The notes under the pieces are model-generated. The model saw only the letters and a program-made list of their open reading frames with translations, was not told where the DNA came from and ran no database searches. Made by a program: the position numbers and the translations under genes. A stretch of DNA of 7,680 nucleotides from DASZCR01 sp035942915 (lineage in GTDB: Bacteria > Acidobacteriota > Blastocatellia > Pyrinomonadales > Pyrinomonadaceae): assembly GCA_035942915.1 (NCBI GenBank), contig DASZCR010000178.1, forward strand, positions 1 through 7,680. The letters run 5' to 3'. Every line of letters starts with the position of its first letter. Position 1 is the stretch's first letter. This document shows, piece by piece, positions 6,104 through 7,680 of the stretch.

Positions 6104-7659
6104 ACCTCAAGAATCTGACCAGCAGGCTCTACGCAATCATACTCTTGGCGCTCGCTGTCGCCTCTGTGGCGACGACGACGGCTGCGCAACGGCAGCAACC
6201 GGCGACGCCGTCGCCCTCGCCCGTCCAAACTCCGGCATTGAAACCCGTGCCGACCCCCGTCGAAGACTGCGGCTGCGAGGCCGCGCCGCTGCCGGAGGTG
6301 CTCGCCACCGTCAACGGCATCAGGATTACGAAGCAGGACATCTCCGCCGCCACGCAACAGCGCATCACGCAGTTGCAGCAGCAGGTGGTCGAAGCGCGCA
6401 AGCGCGAACTCGACCTGCAAATCAACAGCAAGCTGCTCGAAGCCGAAGCCAAGAAGCGCGGCGTCAGTTCGTCGAAGTTGATTGAAGCAGAGATTATTCA
6501 GAAGGCGGGCGAGCCGACCGAAGCCGAGGCGCAGAAGTTCTACGACGAGAACAAGGCGCGTATTCAGGCCGAGTTCAAGGATGTCAAGAACGAGGTTATC
6601 GAGTACCTCCGCACGCAGCGGCAGAACGAACAGGCCAAGCGATTCTCGGAAGTTTTGCGAACGGCCGCGCAGGTCAAGAAGAACGTCGAGGTCGCGCAGC
6701 CGCCCGCCTCGGCTGCCGACCGCGCGCGCGTCTTCGCCACCGTCAACGGACAGAACATCACCTCCGCAGACATCGAAGACTCTCTGCGCCCGCTCATCTA
6801 CAGCGTGCAGGAGCAGGTCTATAACCTGCGCAAGCAGGACGTTGAATTGAAGATTAACGACACGCTGCTCGAACAGGAGGCGCAGAAGCGCAAGGTGACG
6901 ACGCGCGCCCTGCTCGAGACGGAAGTGACCTCCAAAGTTCCCGTCGTCAGCGAGGCGCAGGCGCAGAAGTTCTTCGACGAGAACAAAGACCGCATCAACG
7001 GCGACTTCGCGCAGACGAAGTATCAAATCATTCAGTACCTACAGGAGCGCGAAAATCAGCAGGCGAACGCCGCCTTCGCCACGCGCCTGCGCTCGACCGC
7101 TCAGGTGCAGACCTTTCTGACGCCGCCGGAGCCGCCCGTCTACACCATCTCGACCGACGACCAGCCGTCGAAGGGCAACCCCTCTGCGAAGGTCACGATA
7201 GTCGAGTTCACAGACTTCCAGTGTCCGAGTTGCGCGCAGGCGCAGCCCGTCCTCGAACGCATCGCCAACGAGTACGCCGACCGCGTGCACTTCGTCGTCC
7301 GCGACTTCCCGCTCTCGCAGCACGCGCAGGCGATGAAGGCGGCCGAAGCGGCCGAGGCCGCGCGCGAGCAGGGCAAGTACTGGGAGTACGTGGCGATACT
7401 CTTCCGCAATCAGTCTGCGTTGCAGGTCGATAAGCTCAAGGAGTACGCCACGCAACTCGGACTCGACCGCGCGAAGTTCGACGCGGCGCTCGACAGCGGG
7501 CGCTTCACCGATAAGGTGCATCGCGACATGCTCGAAGGTCAGCGCGTCGGCGTCAACGGCACGCCGACCATCTTCATCAACGGGCGTCGCGTCTCCGACC
7601 GTTCCTACGAAGGGCTTAAGGCCATCGTCGAGGCCGCGCTCAGAGTGCCCGCCAAGTAG
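6088..7659 (+). CDS. Double SurA-N-like chaperone fused to DsbA-type thioredoxin
   Basis: Numbering is from ATG 6088 (523 residues). TTG 6067 would add seven residues and overlap the previous stop by four bases; ATG 6100 would remove four. A signal peptide (to about 33, Thr-Ala-Ala before Gln) and a Pro/Gln linker precede a Cys61-Gly-Cys63 pair. Two homologous helical units follow (about 70-206 and 215-350). Each opens with Ala-Thr-Val-Asn-Gly and contains a long helix and a Glu-Ala-x-Ala-Gln-Lys-Phe segment, as in SurA/PrsA N-terminal chaperone domains. No parvulin rotamase domain is recognisable. Residues about 351-520 are a DsbA/Thioredoxin_4 domain with C379-Pro-Ser-C382 and a Thr-Pro493 cis-proline loop. 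The protein probably holds unfolded periplasmic proteins and forms or exchanges disulfides. In this operon, likely clients are the Sco proteins, the apocytochrome or an unseen oxidase. The thioredoxin assignment is firm; the SurA-like one is good. Confidence 0.87.
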   Translation: MKRKMNLKNLTSRLYAIILLALAVASVATTTAAQRQQPATPSPSPVQTPALKPVPTPVEDCGCEAAPLPEVLATVNGIRITKQDISAATQQRITQLQQQVVEARKRELDLQINSKLLEAEAKKRGVSSSKLIEAEIIQKAGEPTEAEAQKFYDENKARIQAEFKDVKNEVIEYLRTQRQNEQAKRFSEVLRTAAQVKKNVEVAQPPASAADRARVFATVNGQNITSADIEDSLRPLIYSVQEQVYNLRKQDVELKINDTLLEQEAQKRKVTTRALLETEVTSKVPVVSEAQAQKFFDENKDRINGDFAQTKYQIIQYLQERENQQANAAFATRLRSTAQVQTFLTPPEPPVYTISTDDQPSKGNPSAKVTIVEFTDFQCPSCAQAQPVLERIANEYADRVHFVVRDFPLSQHAQAMKAAEAAEAAREQGKYWEYVAILFRNQSALQVDKLKEYATQLGLDRAKFDAALDSGRFTDKVHRDMLEGQRVGVNGTPTIFINGRRVSDRSYEGLKAIVEAALRVPAK

Positions 7660-7680
7660 TTTCAGCACGCCTCTCGAACG

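Noticed and set aside
6073..7026. Minus-strand open frame of 317 codons opposite the chaperone/DsbA gene
   Set aside because: Low-complexity Leu/Arg/Val-rich product antisense to a well-supported gene; the same cause as the other antisense frame.
7660..7680. Search for a terminator after the last gene
   Set aside because: Only 21 bases are available and they form no hairpin with a T-run, so the operon may continue beyond the window.

Overview
The window is one stretch of high-GC bacterial DNA with every convincing gene on the + strand. The proteins carry Sec-type signal peptides, followed by Gln/Pro/Ala/Lys-rich linkers and extracytoplasmic redox or folding domains, so the host is a Gram-negative bacterium with a respiratory periplasm. 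The overall style, together with a small DUF5659-like gene, suggests Acidobacteriota (possibly Blastocatellia). That placement is an impression, not a demonstration.

Layout: positions 1-323 hold no convincing gene but contain a 17-bp palindrome (60-76), a long-range 9-bp inverted repeat (235-280) and a 12-bp direct repeat (280-328). A small DUF5659-like gene lies at 324-575. After a 112-bp gap, five genes follow in close order to the end of the window: a secreted beta-propeller protein with FixH-like domains (688-2706), a Sco protein with an N-terminal heavy-metal-binding domain (2746-3630), a second Sco protein (3630-4313), a cytochrome c fused to a branched-chain-amino-acid-type substrate-binding domain (4337-6070), and a tandem SurA-N-like chaperone fused to a DsbA-type thioredoxin (about 6088-7659). 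Gaps within this set are 39, -1, 23 and 17 bp, so they look like one operon. No terminator is visible inside it, and only 21 bp remain after its last gene.

Together the five genes look like an extracytoplasmic module for building or running a copper- and/or heme-containing electron-transfer enzyme. Two Sco proteins would handle copper and thiols, the DsbA-type fusion would hold and oxidise clients, the cytochrome would pass electrons and may sense a small ligand, and the propeller would act as scaffold or partner. There is no oxidase, dehydrogenase, ABC permease or ATPase in view, so the client enzyme is not identified.

The points most worth a second look are the domain architectures (a propeller apparently inserted into a FixH-like fold, a cytochrome/ligand-binding fusion, and a double SurA-N/DsbA fusion lacking a recognisable rotamase domain) and a recurring start-site arrangement. 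In that arrangement an out-of-frame mini-ORF ends on the next gene's start codon, at 688, 2746 and 6088. At two of the three sites the mini-ORF begins inside the octamer CAGATGAA.
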